Part shown: positions 8,994 to 17,106 of the stretch, in pieces | How the letters are laid out: every line of letters begins with the position of its first letter | How positions within the stretch are numbered: position 1 is the stretch's first letter | Assembly (NCBI RefSeq): GCF_027789125.1 | Contig: NZ_JAQFVF010000020.1 | Span: forward strand, 62,001 to 126,000 | Reading direction: 5' to 3' | From: Paenibacillus aestuarii | GTDB taxonomy: Bacteria > Bacillota > Bacilli > Paenibacillales > NBRC-103111 | Length of the DNA stretch: 64,000 bases | Translations under genes and position numbers: made by a program | The notes under the pieces: generated by a model | The model's database searches: none | Seen by the model: only the letters and a program-made list of their open reading frames with translations | Told to the model about the DNA's origin: nothing

Positions 8994-10037
8994 ATGGCGC
9001 TAACCAGTAAAAAGAGATTAGTCCTCTTTCTTCTGTTTCTATTTATTCTTATCGGATTACACCGGGTTATTTTGCCGAAATGGCCGGTTATTGGAGAATT
9101 TCATAAGCGGCAGCCAGCGGTTGAGCTGTCTGTTTCGCAAGCAGCTGCCGTTACGGTGAGCGGGGATGGGCAGGCAGGGCAGGCAAACGATCAACAATTC
9201 AGTAAACCTACCGATTCGGTTGTATTTACGGACGATCTGCAAGGGTTCGCACTGGATTCGAGGGGGGAAGCTTTATCGTTGGCAGCTACAAACGACGGGG
9301 GCGTTACCTGGCAGCAGGTGCACCGGTTTCCGCATACGACGGGGGAAGAGCATCTGGCTTTTTTGAATCCGCAGACGGGATGGCTCTTGTCAGGGCCTTC
9401 TTCAGACCGGAAGCCTGAGCTGCAGTTGACTTCGGATGGCGGGAAGACATGGGAAGTGATTGCCGGGGACTTGCCTGGCTTCGATACGATGATCGCGCGG
9501 ATTTCGTTCTTTCGGTTTTTCGATCGCCAGAACGGGCTCATCGCCGTGCAAGCCGATCAGGATATGGTGCTGCTGCGCACACAGGATGGCGGCTTAACTT
9601 GGTCCGCATCCAGCCGCATCGCGCTGCCGCGGCAATTGCCTGGCGTTCTGGCATTCACCACGCCAAATGATGGCTGGCTGGTGAATGGCAGCGGCGCTGG
9701 GGATCAGGCAGCCATCCTGTACCGGATGACGGACGGGGAAAGATGGCAATCCGCAGGCAAGCTGCCGGAACGGATGGCCGCGCAAGCGATCTCGTTCGCA
9801 GACGCGCAGACGGGCGGAATTTTGCTGCATGCGCCGAGCGCCGAGGCGTCCTGGCAGCTGCTGCGCACGCAGAATGGCGGGTCGACTTGGAGCATGCATG
9901 CGTTTCGTGCAGGGATCGCCTTGGGAGCGGATGTGCAGATGAGTTTCACTTCTAGCTCCATCGGCTGGCTGCAAAGCAGGCTCGGCTTTTGGCGGACGAA
10001 TGATGGGGGCTTAAGCTGGGCCCGTCAAGAGTTGTAG
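8994..10037 (+). CDS. Membrane-anchored Asp-box (YCF48/BNR-like) repeat protein
   Basis: A 347-residue protein with one N-terminal transmembrane helix (about 8-30), so most of it is outside the membrane. It carries at least five Asp-box motifs: NDGGVTW, SDGGKTW, QDGGLTW, QNGGSTW and NDGGLSW. These are typical of YCF48/sialidase-type beta-propellers, which mostly bind proteins or glycans. No enzymatic motif is seen. I chose ATG 8994 (SD GGGAGG, 10 bases upstream) over an upstream in-frame start at 8856, whose extra 46 codons look non-coding. Confidence 0.8.
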   Translation: MALTSKKRLVLFLLFLFILIGLHRVILPKWPVIGEFHKRQPAVELSVSQAAAVTVSGDGQAGQANDQQFSKPTDSVVFTDDLQGFALDSRGEALSLAATNDGGVTWQQVHRFPHTTGEEHLAFLNPQTGWLLSGPSSDRKPELQLTSDGGKTWEVIAGDLPGFDTMIARISFFRFFDRQNGLIAVQADQDMVLLRTQDGGLTWSASSRIALPRQLPGVLAFTTPNDGWLVNGSGAGDQAAILYRMTDGERWQSAGKLPERMAAQAISFADAQTGGILLHAPSAEASWQLLRTQNGGSTWSMHAFRAGIALGADVQMSFTSSSIGWLQSRLGFWRTNDGGLSWARQEL

Positions 10038-10041
10038 CGGC

Positions 10042-10539
10042 TTAGATGATTTTCTGATATGTGACAATATCGAGAAAGCGGCCCCATTTAAAGCCGACTT
10101 CACGGAAATGGGCACATTGACTATAGCCGTTTTTGGCAAATGTGCGGATGCTTGGTTCGTTATCCGCACAGATGGTGGAAACCAGCACATGAAAACCGTG
10201 AAGCTTGGCGTAGGCCTCGATGTGTGCGAGCGCTGCCGAACCGATACCGCGGCCGACGCATTCGGGATGCAGGTAAATCGTAATTTCGCCGCTTGTGTCG
10301 TAAGCTTGCTTTTTCTTATGCGGCATCACTTGTACATAGCCTTGGATGCTGTCGTCGCAAGTGATCACGAACGTTTTGTATCGCGGATTCTTATGAATAA
10401 CGCTGTCCGTAAATTCATCCAAGACGACAGGTTCCGTATGGAAGGAAACGGTCGTATGGACGACAAAATGATTGTAAATATCCATTAGGGTAGGAATATC
10501 TTCCTTCTGGAGGTCTCTAAACATAACTGGCCGGTTCAT
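10042..10539 (-). CDS. GNAT-family N-acetyltransferase (phosphinothricin acetyltransferase-like)
   Basis: A 165-residue acetyl-CoA-dependent acetyltransferase. The acetyl-CoA loop is GRGIGSAAL (about residues 97-105). The FRDLQ, TVSFHTEP and NPRYKTFV segments resemble the Pat/YwnH subgroup, which acetylates phosphinothricin-like amines or methionine sulfoximine. ATG 10539 has AGGA 10 bases upstream; the longer frame starts at GTG 10548, which lies too close to that SD. Its stop codon is 4 bases from the stop of the convergent gene, leaving no room for a separate terminator. Confidence 0.85.
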   Translation of the reverse strand: MNRPVMFRDLQKEDIPTLMDIYNHFVVHTTVSFHTEPVVLDEFTDSVIHKNPRYKTFVITCDDSIQGYVQVMPHKKKQAYDTSGEITIYLHPECVGRGIGSAALAHIEAYAKLHGFHVLVSTICADNEPSIRTFAKNGYSQCAHFREVGFKWGRFLDIVTYQKII

Positions 10540-10678
10540 CTCAGTCACATCCTAACGATTTTTTTCTATTGAATTCGATGCCAATCGAGCATTATCCTTT
10601 TTCGTTAGACATCTTGCGACAATCCATGTATCTTAGAGAGAGAGGCAACTATCACACATTGAAAACTGGGGGATTCGC

Positions 10679-10960
10679 ATGGCTGGCCAATCTGGCTATA
10701 TTCTTGTCATTATTATCGGGGTGCTCGTTCTTGGCGGACTTACGTATATGAATATTCGCAAAATCAGCCAATCGACAGGCGATCTGACGCCGCTCAAAAA
10801 AAGAACGCTGTTATGGACGGAGATCTCACTTGCATTGTTCGTCATCCAATTCTTTTTTCGCGACCGTCAAGGCGGATTTCTTCTGTTCTTTGGCATCCTT
10901 ACTTTATTTACGGGTGCTCACTATCTAGGCGTGCTTTACTACACACAGAAAAAAGGATAG
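10679..10960 (+). CDS. Small membrane protein
   Basis: I do not recognise this 93-residue protein. It has three hydrophobic stretches (about 7-24, 47-61, 66-88) separated by a basic loop (KKR), consistent with a two- or three-helix membrane protein. A GGGGG SD sits 7 bases before ATG 10679. It is a single-gene unit followed by a hairpin. Confidence 0.75.
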   Translation: MAGQSGYILVIIIGVLVLGGLTYMNIRKISQSTGDLTPLKKRTLLWTEISLALFVIQFFFRDRQGGFLLFFGILTLFTGAHYLGVLYYTQKKG

Positions 10961-10970
10961 TAACGGCAAG

Positions 10971-11018
10971 AGGCTACCGTCTTGGCAGAGAGATCTGCAG
11001 GAAGGTAGCCTATTTATA
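10971..11018 (+). terminator. Hairpin after small membrane protein gene
   Basis: Perfect 8-bp arms AGGCTACC / GGTAGCCT around a 25-base loop, then TATTTATA. A weak terminator. Confidence 0.45.
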
Positions 11019-11135
11019 TGCGTCGTTACCGATTCATCACATAATGTTATCCAAATGTAATGTGTTTTTCAGCTTAAATTAAGCTTCGTGGCTTATATTA
11101 ACTTCAGACCCCCTTTTTGATATAGATTAAATGGA

Positions 11136-11161
11136 ACCCGCCGAAAGGCGGGTATTTTTTT
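11136..11161 (+). terminator. Strong intrinsic terminator
   Basis: ACCCGCC, GAAA tetraloop, GGCGGGT, then A and seven T. It points along the plus strand, 175 bases after the small membrane gene, and stops read-through into the convergent NlpC/P60 gene. Confidence 0.8.
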
Positions 11162-11187
11162 GCTTCTTGAGATGAGCTGTCGCTCGC

Positions 11188-11667
11188 TTAGTAGTGGCGG
11201 CCTGTTATGTAGCGTGTGCTCCAATATCCCGTGTTCAGTGAGGAGATCGTGACACCGGATGATTTGGTGTTGGAGATGAATTGCCCATTGCCTATGTAGA
11301 TGCCAACGTGGTTAATGTGTCCTGGTGTCGATGTGCTGAACATGACCAAATCGCCGATCGCCAGCTGTGACTTGGAAGGGACGCGCGAACCGTAACTCGT
11401 TTGCGCTTGAGATCCCCAAGGCAGCTGCCGGCCGGCTTTTTGAAAGACGAATTGTGTGAAAGCCGAACAATCGAAAACCAAGTGCTGCGGGTCTCTTGCG
11501 CCAAATTGATAGTGCACTTTGCCGATATATGATTTGGCGATATTCACAGGGATGTGGCCATTCGTGGCATAAATTTCTTGTGCAGATGCCGGCGTTGCCG
11601 TCATCACGGTGCTGGAGCAGAACAGGGAAAGCGCGAGAGCCGAAACGGTAAGTACCTTTTTAAACAT
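11188..11667 (-). CDS. Secreted NlpC/P60 peptidoglycan endopeptidase
   Basis: A 159-residue single-domain cell-wall hydrolase of the gamma-D-glutamyl endopeptidase family. It has a Sec signal peptide with a likely cut after ATPASA (residue 29). Catalytic Cys67 lies in FDCSAF and His120 in NHVGIY. The third catalytic position, usually the His of FIHAS, is Ser132 here (FISN), which is unusual. No SH3 or other binding domain is attached. A decayed paralogue with SH3 lies at about 22.5-23.0 kb. It is a single-gene unit. Confidence 0.88.
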   Translation of the reverse strand: MFKKVLTVSALALSLFCSSTVMTATPASAQEIYATNGHIPVNIAKSYIGKVHYQFGARDPQHLVFDCSAFTQFVFQKAGRQLPWGSQAQTSYGSRVPSKSQLAIGDLVMFSTSTPGHINHVGIYIGNGQFISNTKSSGVTISSLNTGYWSTRYITGRHY

Positions 11668-11785
11668 CTATGAACCATCCTTTTTTCCAAAATTGGTAGT
11701 GTAATGTGTTACTAGTGTTATTCTACCATGGATAGAATGGATCATCTTTAGTAGGGTGATGGATATGCAGTGAACATCTACCAAC

Positions 11786-11833
11786 ACAGAAAAAGAGCGT
11801 GTTGATCGATGATTCCGATCGACGCGCTCTTTT
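11786..11833 (-). terminator. Terminator after yerD-like gene
   Basis: A 16-18-bp stem (arms beginning AAAAGAGCG) with a short loop. On the minus strand it is followed by TTTTTC. It lies 65 bases past the stop of the glutamate-synthase-like gene. Confidence 0.75.
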
Positions 11834-11897
11834 ATGAATATTGGCTGATAGTCATTAGCTCCGCCTATCTTTATACATACGAAGGAGAGCGAATGCA

Positions 11898-13469
11898 CTA
11901 GATGGGCTCGGGGTAAGGGAACAGATCGACGATACGGACGCTTTGGCCGCTCTCGTTCGTAAATACGACGTGCTCGCGTGTCAGCCCCCGAGGGCTTTCC
12001 AAGCCGCAGGCAGCGGATAGCGAAAACAAACCTTCGCGCAACTGAAGAATATAGTTCATCACCCGCCATTGCTTTTCTTCAGGCGCGAGCGCCTCCTGAT
12101 ACTTGGAATCGGTCGTTGTAATGCCGGTCGGACACTTGCCCGTATGGCACTGCAAGGCCATAATGCAGCCGTTGGCCATCATGAAGCCGCGTGCGGAATT
12201 GACACAATCGGCGCCAAGCGCCAAGGCAATGGCAACTTTGTCCGGGGTGATTAGTTTCCCCGAGGCAAAAATTTTGAAACGGTCGCGAACGCCGAATTTG
12301 CGGGCTGTATCATCCAGGATGAGCAAGGCGGAAAAAAGCGGCAGGCCCATGCCGTCAGCCATTGCTTTGAAAGTGGCGCCGGACCCGCCTTCCGAACCGT
12401 CAACCGTAATGAAATCCGGAAAAATATCAAGGTTCAGCATCGTTTGGAATAACGGCTCGAGCCTTTGGGGATCGCCGACAACAATTTTGATTCCGACCGG
12501 TTTGCCTCCTGCCTCTTGCAAGCTCTGAATGAACCGCAGCGCTTCCTCCGGGTTGGTCAGAAACTCGAAGCGGTTTGGCGAATTGACCGTTTTGCCTACC
12601 GGCACCAGTCGGGCGGCAGCTACTTTTTCATTCACCTTGGAGCCTTCGAGATGTCCACCTCTGATTTTGGCGCCTTGATGAAATTTCAACTCGAACGCTT
12701 TAATATTCGGGATACTGGCTTTGCGCTTGTATTCCTCGATCGAGAACTTGCCGGTATCATCGCGGAAGCCGAACAAGCCCGGACCGATCTGTGAGATCAC
12801 GTCGACGCCGGTCGCGAGGTGAACATCCGCAACACCGCCTTCGCCGGTATTGATCCATGAGCCTCCGGCCATCAAAGCGCCGCTTCCCGTGGACTGGATG
12901 TAGTGCTCGCCGACAGCGCCGAATGATGTAGCGGAGGCGCCGAACATCCCCTTTAGCCGCCAAGGGTGCCGGCGCCGTTCGCCAACGATGATGACATCCG
13001 AGTCATGCAGCAGCCAGGGTTTGACTTGCTCATCGACGGTCTTTTCTTTACGGGTAAACAAACCTTCATCCGTGATGACATATTTTCTGCCGTGGACAAG
13101 GGTATCATTATCCACCAGGAGCTCGCTTGTCAGTTTGGGAAACAGGGTATTGGATAAATAAAAGCCGGGCTTCTCATAATCGCGCCTGCCGCCGAAAGAG
13201 ATTAAATCTGTGCGGTATTTCGCCGCATAGACGAGTCCGACGAAGTCAGCCCGTGAGAAAGGCTTTCCTTCCGTGTCACTGTCAAACCAGTATTGCCGGA
13301 ATTCCGGACCCAGCTTCTCAAGCAAATATCGCATCCATCCTAGAAACGGGTGGGAACGGATGATGGAGTGCTTGGGTTGCTTGGATAAGACATACATGTA
13401 ACCGAAAAAAATGAGCAGTGGCAAAACGATAATGACTAAGATGACGACTAGCAGGATGAATGGTGCCAT
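11898..13469 (-). CDS. yerD: Membrane-anchored glutamate-synthase-like FMN protein (YerD type)
   Basis: A 523-residue protein matching B. subtilis YerD in size and layout: an N-terminal transmembrane helix (about 4-28), then the FMN-binding synthase barrel of GltB. GSEGGSGAT marks the FMN/phosphate region, and the iron-sulfur cysteines are spaced C435-x5-C441-x4-C446, as in the 3Fe-4S site of glutamate synthase. It lacks the glutaminase domain, so it may use free ammonia or have another flavin-dependent role; the substrate is not established. A TATACT -10 with an upstream TG lies on the minus strand near 13525. Confidence 0.88.
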   Translation of the reverse strand: MAPFILLVVILVIIVLPLLIFFGYMYVLSKQPKHSIIRSHPFLGWMRYLLEKLGPEFRQYWFDSDTEGKPFSRADFVGLVYAAKYRTDLISFGGRRDYEKPGFYLSNTLFPKLTSELLVDNDTLVHGRKYVITDEGLFTRKEKTVDEQVKPWLLHDSDVIIVGERRRHPWRLKGMFGASATSFGAVGEHYIQSTGSGALMAGGSWINTGEGGVADVHLATGVDVISQIGPGLFGFRDDTGKFSIEEYKRKASIPNIKAFELKFHQGAKIRGGHLEGSKVNEKVAAARLVPVGKTVNSPNRFEFLTNPEEALRFIQSLQEAGGKPVGIKIVVGDPQRLEPLFQTMLNLDIFPDFITVDGSEGGSGATFKAMADGMGLPLFSALLILDDTARKFGVRDRFKIFASGKLITPDKVAIALALGADCVNSARGFMMANGCIMALQCHTGKCPTGITTTDSKYQEALAPEEKQWRVMNYILQLREGLFSLSAACGLESPRGLTREHVVFTNESGQSVRIVDLFPYPEPI

Positions 13470-13650
13470 GTGCTTTCCTCCTCAGATCTAGATGTTTAGT
13501 CCAGTATCTTATGCGTTTAAAGTATACCACAAATTGGCAAACAGCATTCTCGTTTGACCATGAAATTGCCGCATTTATGCAGCAAGCAGCGGTTTATGCT
13601 AAAATCATTACGTAACGCAACAAGTTGTTGGCAAAAGGAGAGAATAAATA

Positions 13651-14061
13651 ATGACAACACAGGCGGCCATTGATAAAATTGCCTGGATCCATATCGTGGA
13701 TGGCCGGGTGCTCGGTGCCCGTTCGAAAGGCAAGGATACATACTACTTCCCAGGCGGAAAAAGAGAAGCAGGGGAATCGGACGAGGAGACGCTCGTCCGC
13801 GAAATTGAGGAGGAGCTATCGGTTCGGATCACGACTGATTCCATTCAATATTATGGCACGTTCGAAGCGCAAGCGGACGGAAAGCCCGCAGGGGTCATGG
13901 TGCGAATGACCTGTTATTGCGGTGAGTTCACAGGGAAGCTGCAGTCGGCTGCCGAAATCGAGGAATGCGTCTGGCTGACGTATCAAGACCGGGAGCGCGT
14001 ATCTGCGGTGAGCCAGATTATTTTTGATCACCTGCTGGAGCAAAATTTGATTTCAAAGTAG
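13651..14061 (+). CDS. NUDIX hydrolase
   Basis: A 136-residue NUDIX protein. The NUDIX box is present (GKREAGE, then seven residues, REIEEE), except that the usual Gly near its end is Ser (ELSV). The family hydrolyses nucleoside diphosphates linked to another group, for example 8-oxo-dGTP or NDP-sugars; the substrate cannot be told. AGGAGAG SD upstream of ATG 13651. A TAAAAT -10 with an upstream TG is visible at 13600-13605. Divergent from the yerD-like gene. Confidence 0.88.
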   Translation: MTTQAAIDKIAWIHIVDGRVLGARSKGKDTYYFPGGKREAGESDEETLVREIEEELSVRITTDSIQYYGTFEAQADGKPAGVMVRMTCYCGEFTGKLQSAAEIEECVWLTYQDRERVSAVSQIIFDHLLEQNLISK

Positions 14062-14145
14062 GATCTTGCCGATTTTCATATTTACAAACAGGAGGTCGTC
14101 ATGCTACAATCCTTGAAATCCTTGGAAATCGAAGGAGGTGGCATG

Positions 14146-14793
14146 ATGAAGAAAATCGGCTGTTACCATGCGCACTATTCCAACATTGAGCACATTGAGC
14201 GAGCTCTTGGCCATCTTGACGTAGAACTGGTCCATTTTGTAGACCCGGGTCTCGACAGGATGAAGCAGGATGCTGGCTTTTCCAGCGAGATGGCAGAGAA
14301 GAAAGTGACGGAAACTCTAGACTGGATAGCCAGGTGTCATGTGGACGCCATTTTAGTGACCTGCACCTTCTTTACTGCGCTCATCCAGCCGGAGCTTCAT
14401 CGTTATGCCATTCCTGTAATTAAGATTGATGAGCCTTTGCTGAAGCAAATCGGCGCAGCCCAGGAACCGCTGCAGGTGGTGTTCACGAACCCGGCCACGG
14501 TGGAGGGCACGATGAAGCAATGGCGCGATGATCTCAGCAAGAGAGGAATTACGGTCCAGATGGAGCCGCGGCTTCTCGAGCACACGTTTGAGCTCATCAT
14601 GCAAGGGCAGAAGAGCGCGTATACAGAGGCTGTAGCTGAAGGATTGGTGAAGCTGATCGCGGAAAATCCCGGCAAACGGATTGTGGCCGCCCAGCTTTCT
14701 ATGGTTCCGGCAGCGAAGATGGCTGAAGCACAGACCGCTCATGAAGTGTGGAACCATCTTGACGGGCTTATTGAATATTTTCAAAGCGATTGA
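14146..14793 (+). CDS. Aspartate/glutamate racemase-superfamily-like protein
   Basis: A 215-residue soluble protein with alternating strand/helix segments; the first is MKKIGCYHAHYSN. A Cys in ILVTCTFFT sits where the Asp/Glu/hydantoin racemase superfamily places its first catalytic Cys; no second canonical Cys motif is obvious, so activity is uncertain. Two in-frame starts each have an excellent SD: ATG 14101 after GGAGGT, and ATG 14143/14146 after AAGGAGG. I favour 14146 for its 7-base spacing. The gene is followed after 24 bases by a MarR regulator and then an MFS exporter-like gene. Confidence 0.6.
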   Translation: MKKIGCYHAHYSNIEHIERALGHLDVELVHFVDPGLDRMKQDAGFSSEMAEKKVTETLDWIARCHVDAILVTCTFFTALIQPELHRYAIPVIKIDEPLLKQIGAAQEPLQVVFTNPATVEGTMKQWRDDLSKRGITVQMEPRLLEHTFELIMQGQKSAYTEAVAEGLVKLIAENPGKRIVAAQLSMVPAAKMAEAQTAHEVWNHLDGLIEYFQSD

Positions 14794-14817
14794 ATTTTGC
14801 AGCTAGGAGGGACAGGG

Positions 14818-15240
14818 ATGGAGCATGAATTCCTCAAAAAATGTCTTTATTTTAACGTCAACCGGCTTAGCCGAGTCATAACCCGCATCGCAGAAGAGGA
14901 ATTCGCCGGAACCGGATTGACGCCGATGTATGGCTTCATTATTCGAATTATAAATGCCGAGCCTGGGATTTCTCAGAAGGAGCTGGCTGAGAAGTTATAT
15001 ATCGCGCCATCTACGTTAACCCGATTCATCGATAAGCTGGAAGTCAAACAGCTAGCTCAGCGCAAGGTGCAGGGGAAGACGGTGCTCGTCTATCCAACGG
15101 AGAAGGGCCAGCAGTTGAACGACATGATTGTCCAGTCTTCGAAAAATTTTGAGCGAAGATATCAGGAGGTTCTTGGTGTTGAGCAGTCGAGACAGCTTTC
15201 TCAAAGCCTGGAGGCAACAAGTGGGGAGTTGGAGAAGTAG
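14818..15240 (+). CDS. MarR-family transcriptional regulator
   Basis: A 140-residue winged-helix protein. The helix-turn-helix is in GISQKELAEKLYIAPSTLTR and the wing in KVQGKTVLVYPTEKG, as in MarR; a long C-terminal helix forms the dimer interface. AGGAGGG SD 6 bases before ATG 14818. It lies between the racemase-like gene and the MFS gene, and a 12-bp palindrome typical of MarR sites stands just before the MFS start, suggesting local control. Confidence 0.9.
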   Translation: MEHEFLKKCLYFNVNRLSRVITRIAEEEFAGTGLTPMYGFIIRIINAEPGISQKELAEKLYIAPSTLTRFIDKLEVKQLAQRKVQGKTVLVYPTEKGQQLNDMIVQSSKNFERRYQEVLGVEQSRQLSQSLEATSGELEK

Positions 15241-15262
15241 TCTATTATTTTTACTATATATT

Positions 15263-15274
15263 TTGTATGTACAA
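15263..15274. promoter_or_regulatory. Candidate MarR operator before the MFS gene
   Basis: TTGTATGTACAA has perfect TTGTA / TACAA arms. It overlaps the end of a TATATT -10-like hexamer (15257-15262) and lies 33-44 bases before the MFS start. Its position and form fit repression of the transporter by the adjacent MarR protein; this is inference. Confidence 0.45.
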
Positions 15275-15306
15275 CTAAAATTAAAAAGAGAATTGGAGTG
15301 AGACCA

Positions 15307-16584
15307 TTGGAAACTCAAGTTAAATCGGCCTCGTCCTCATGGCATTACGGCTGGATTGTCGTCCTTATCGCTTTTATTACGCTGCTCGTATCTGCTGGGA
15401 TCCGTTCCATGCCAAGTATTTTGATGGTTCCCTTCGAAAAAGAGTTCGGTTGGGACCGCAGCTCCATCTCAGGCGTAATCTCCGTCGGCATCTTCCTGTA
15501 TGGACTGGTGGGTCCATTCTCAGCCGCGATTCTATCCAAGTGCGGCATTCGCCGTACGATGGTTATCTCGCTTGCCGTTTTGGCAGTGAGCATGGCGCTG
15601 ACGCCGCTTATGACACATCTTTGGCAGTATGAGCTGCTATGGGGCCTTGTCTCCGGGCTGGCAACCGGGATGATGGCCAACGTCCTCGGCGTCACGGTTG
15701 CGAATCGCTGGTTCGTGCAGCGCAAAGGCCTCGTTGTCGGCATGCTCACCGCCAGCGCTGCTACAGGGCAGCTGCTGTTCCTGCCCTTGCTGGCGCACAT
15801 CACCGTCGAGGACGGTTGGCGGAATGCCGTCTATACAGCTGTCGGCGTGATAGCTCTTGTGATGGTGATTGTGGCCATCTGGATGCGAAATCATCCGTAC
15901 GAGAAAGGCGTCGCCGCTTACGGGACGGATGAAGTCGTGAAGCCGGCGCCCTTTCAAGGAAGCATTGTTCTCACGCCGCTGACGACTTTGCGTCAGGCGA
16001 TGACGAACAAAACGTTTTGGCTGCTCGCCGGCACGTTCTTCTTTTGCGGCTTCTCGACCAATGGATTGATCGGCACGCACCTCATCCCGGCTTGCGGCGA
16101 CCATGGCATTCCGGAAGTGATGGCTGCCGGACTGCTCGCTTTGATGGGAATGTTCGATCTGGTCGGCACGACATTATCCGGTTGGTTGACAGATCGGTTT
16201 GATTCCCGCAAACTGCTGTTCTGGTATTATGGGCTGCGCGGCCTTTCCTTAATGTTCCTGCCATACGCCCTTGACGGCGGGCAATCCTCCCTGTTCATCT
16301 TCTCCGTGTTCTACGGACTCGATTGGATCGCGACAGTGCCGCCGACGGTGAAGCTGGCGACCCAAGAGTTCGGGAAAGAGAAGGCCAGCATGGTGTTCGG
16401 CTGGGTCGTTGTCGCACACCAGGTCGGCGCATCTGCCGCTGCTTTTCTCGCTGGTGTTATGCGGGAATGGACGGGAACCTACTCGACTACGTTTTTCAGT
16501 GCAGGGCTGATTTGTTTGATTGCCTCTTTGATGGCGATGCGGATTGTCAAGCGCAAGAAGGAGTCCCAGGCAGCGCTAGTGTAA
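15307..16584 (+). CDS. MFS transporter, monocarboxylate/OFA type
   Basis: A 425-residue protein with 12 predicted membrane helices and a central cytoplasmic loop near 190-225. The GWIVVLIAF start, the RSMPSILMVPFEKEFGW loop and the WFVQRKGLVVG motif after TM4 resemble the oxalate/formate-antiporter and monocarboxylate groups of the major facilitator superfamily. The substrate is unknown, perhaps an organic acid linked to the racemase-like enzyme upstream. TTG 15307 has GGAG 8 bases upstream; GTG 15298 is the alternative. The 3' end overlaps the convergent gene by 9 bases. Confidence 0.88.
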   Translation: METQVKSASSSWHYGWIVVLIAFITLLVSAGIRSMPSILMVPFEKEFGWDRSSISGVISVGIFLYGLVGPFSAAILSKCGIRRTMVISLAVLAVSMALTPLMTHLWQYELLWGLVSGLATGMMANVLGVTVANRWFVQRKGLVVGMLTASAATGQLLFLPLLAHITVEDGWRNAVYTAVGVIALVMVIVAIWMRNHPYEKGVAAYGTDEVVKPAPFQGSIVLTPLTTLRQAMTNKTFWLLAGTFFFCGFSTNGLIGTHLIPACGDHGIPEVMAAGLLALMGMFDLVGTTLSGWLTDRFDSRKLLFWYYGLRGLSLMFLPYALDGGQSSLFIFSVFYGLDWIATVPPTVKLATQEFGKEKASMVFGWVVVAHQVGASAAAFLAGVMREWTGTYSTTFFSAGLICLIASLMAMRIVKRKKESQAALV

Positions 16585-17106
16585 GGATGGGGATGTCCCG
16601 GACCGAGCGGCAATAAAGTGATAGAAGATGACGGTAGCCGTCTGCGAACATAGATACACACAGAACGAATATGGGATGCCATAACCATGTTTATAGTGAA
16701 ATACACCGCAGATCCAACAAAGGGATTCAAACCCGATAGCAACAATCGACCAGCTAAAGATGAAGCCAACGGTCTTCAATCCGTGAAGCTGCCAACGTTC
16801 ATAAAAGTAAAGGAAGAAATATCCAAACAGGGCGTACAAAAAGTAAACGACAAAATCCATCACGGTATAGGCGGGGCCATCCATGATGTCGTAGAGGTCA
16901 AAGATATGGCCCCCTATCGAGTTGTCGAGCATGGCGGAGACTGTTGGGCTGAACAAAAAAATCAATGCGGTTTGAGCTTTGCTAAAACGTTTGGGCATCA
17001 TGGCGACGATGGTGTAGGTAACGGCGATACTGCCGAGCACAAACCAATCGTTTAAATCGAACGCTTTTTCCACAAATGGCATTGGTGATTTCAAGTCGGC
17101 TTGCAC
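16576..17106 (-). CDS. CBO0543-type membrane protein
   Basis: A 176-residue protein with about five membrane helices. The pattern (DLYDIMDGPAYTVMDF, a FYERWQLHG loop, then a Trp/Phe-rich region) is that of the CBO0543 family seen in spore-forming Bacillota; function unknown. GTG 17106 is preceded by AAGGA but closely; ATG 17082 is an alternative. It overlaps the upstream membrane gene by 16 bases and the convergent MFS gene by 9. A second pair of the same design lies at 27.3-28.3 kb. Confidence 0.72.
   Translation of the reverse strand: MQADLKSPMPFVEKAFDLNDWFVLGSIAVTYTIVAMMPKRFSKAQTALIFLFSPTVSAMLDNSIGGHIFDLYDIMDGPAYTVMDFVVYFLYALFGYFFLYFYERWQLHGLKTVGFIFSWSIVAIGFESLCWICGVFHYKHGYGIPYSFCVYLCSQTATVIFYHFIAARSGTSPSLH

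Noticed and set aside
11668..12069. 133-codon minus-strand frame
   Set aside because: Overlaps the yerD-like gene in another frame and the terminator; translation looks random.
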